Shown here in pieces: positions 12,810 to 12,898 of a stretch of DNA of 12,898 bases. Numbering within the stretch: the stretch's first letter is position 1; each line of letters opens with the position of its first letter. The translations under genes and the position numbers were made by a program. This stretch comes from JAQBDA01 sp041301185 (GTDB lineage Bacteria > Chloroflexota > Anaerolineae > Anaerolineales > UBA4823), in contig JBFYSV010000093.1 in the NCBI GenBank assembly GCA_041301185.1, positions 1 to 12,898 on the forward strand. The letters run 5' to 3'. The notes under the pieces were generated by a model, which worked only from the letters and a program-made list of their open reading frames with translations, had not been told where the DNA came from and searched no databases.

Positions 12810-12898
12810 ATGCAAACTGTATATAATCCTGATTTTCGAATTCTGCGGAACTTGGCATGCCTGCTCGTCGCCTTTCTGCTCCTGTCGGGTTGCCTCGC
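12810..12898 (+). CDS. N-terminus of a lipoprotein (3'-partial)
   Basis: ATG 12810 opens a frame that runs off the right edge after 29 codons: MQTVYNPDFRILRNLACLLV then AFLLLSGCLA. A positively charged n-region (Arg10, Arg13), a hydrophobic core and the lipobox LSGC make this a lipoprotein signal peptide, with Cys27 as the acylated residue. GAAGGTGG lies five bases upstream as a Shine-Dalgarno. The mature part, and so the function, is outside the window. It is divergent from the DUF1906 gene, with a repeat-filled gap between them. Confidence 0.75.
   Translation, partial: MQTVYNPDFRILRNLACLLVAFLLLSGCL

Noticed and set aside
12625..12858. Minus-strand open frame of 77 codons
   Set aside because: It runs through the inverted repeat and over the lipoprotein start, has no Shine-Dalgarno and no family resemblance.

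Overview
The window reads as a chromosomal segment of a GC-rich bacterium, most likely a member of the Chloroflexota (Anaerolineae-like). This placement is inferred from protein character: the F1 ATPase subunits, an MreB gene directly behind atpC, a DUF1906/BNR surface protein and the dispersed-repeat style. No rRNA or tRNA is present to confirm it. Almost all genes from 1.3 to 9.5 kb lie on the minus strand; the plus strand carries a SUKH/TPR gene at the left edge, an S51-type gene near 9.6-10.3 kb and the start of a lipoprotein at the right edge.

Left part (1-1300): a SUKH (SMI1/KNR4)-TPR protein whose frame is open to the window edge, then a repeat-rich gap with a MITE-like palindrome and the terminator of the next operon.

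Centre (1301-7110, minus strand): one transcription unit with a sigma70-like promoter (TTTACA-17-TATCAT), a 33-codon ORF matching the N-terminus of M42 aminopeptidases, then atpA, atpG, atpD, atpC and a divergent mreB-like gene, closed by a U-tract terminator. Only alpha, gamma, beta and epsilon of F1 are encoded; delta and all Fo genes are absent from the window. atpA carries an insertion of about 50 residues, a long perfect hairpin separates atpA from atpG, and the MreB-like protein lacks expected nucleotide-site residues.

Fluoride module (7118-8080, minus strand): a promoter, a clear fluoride (crcB) riboswitch, fluC (GTG start) and a DUF190 gene, followed by a U-tract hairpin. The riboswitch 3' strand is perfectly complementary to the fluC Shine-Dalgarno region, so control of translation is readable directly. 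The promoter -35 lies in the end of a dispersed repeat.

Next (8149-9511, minus strand): a VOC-family gene with a perfect-consensus promoter whose spacer holds a Gram-positive-type LexA box, and a translationally coupled pair of unnamed genes. The upstream gene of that pair has a strong Shine-Dalgarno in front of ATA instead of ATG.

Right part (9512-12898): an S51-like class I glutamine-amidotransferase-fold gene (+) overlaps tail-to-tail with a large exported DUF1906 plus BNR/YCF48-type protein (-). A repeat-filled gap and the first 29 codons of a lipoprotein (+) end the window. No CRISPR array, insertion sequence or complete novel defence system was seen. The most promising items are the atp leader ORF and palindrome, the altered MreB, the LexA-box promoter and the repeat-built fluoride promoter.
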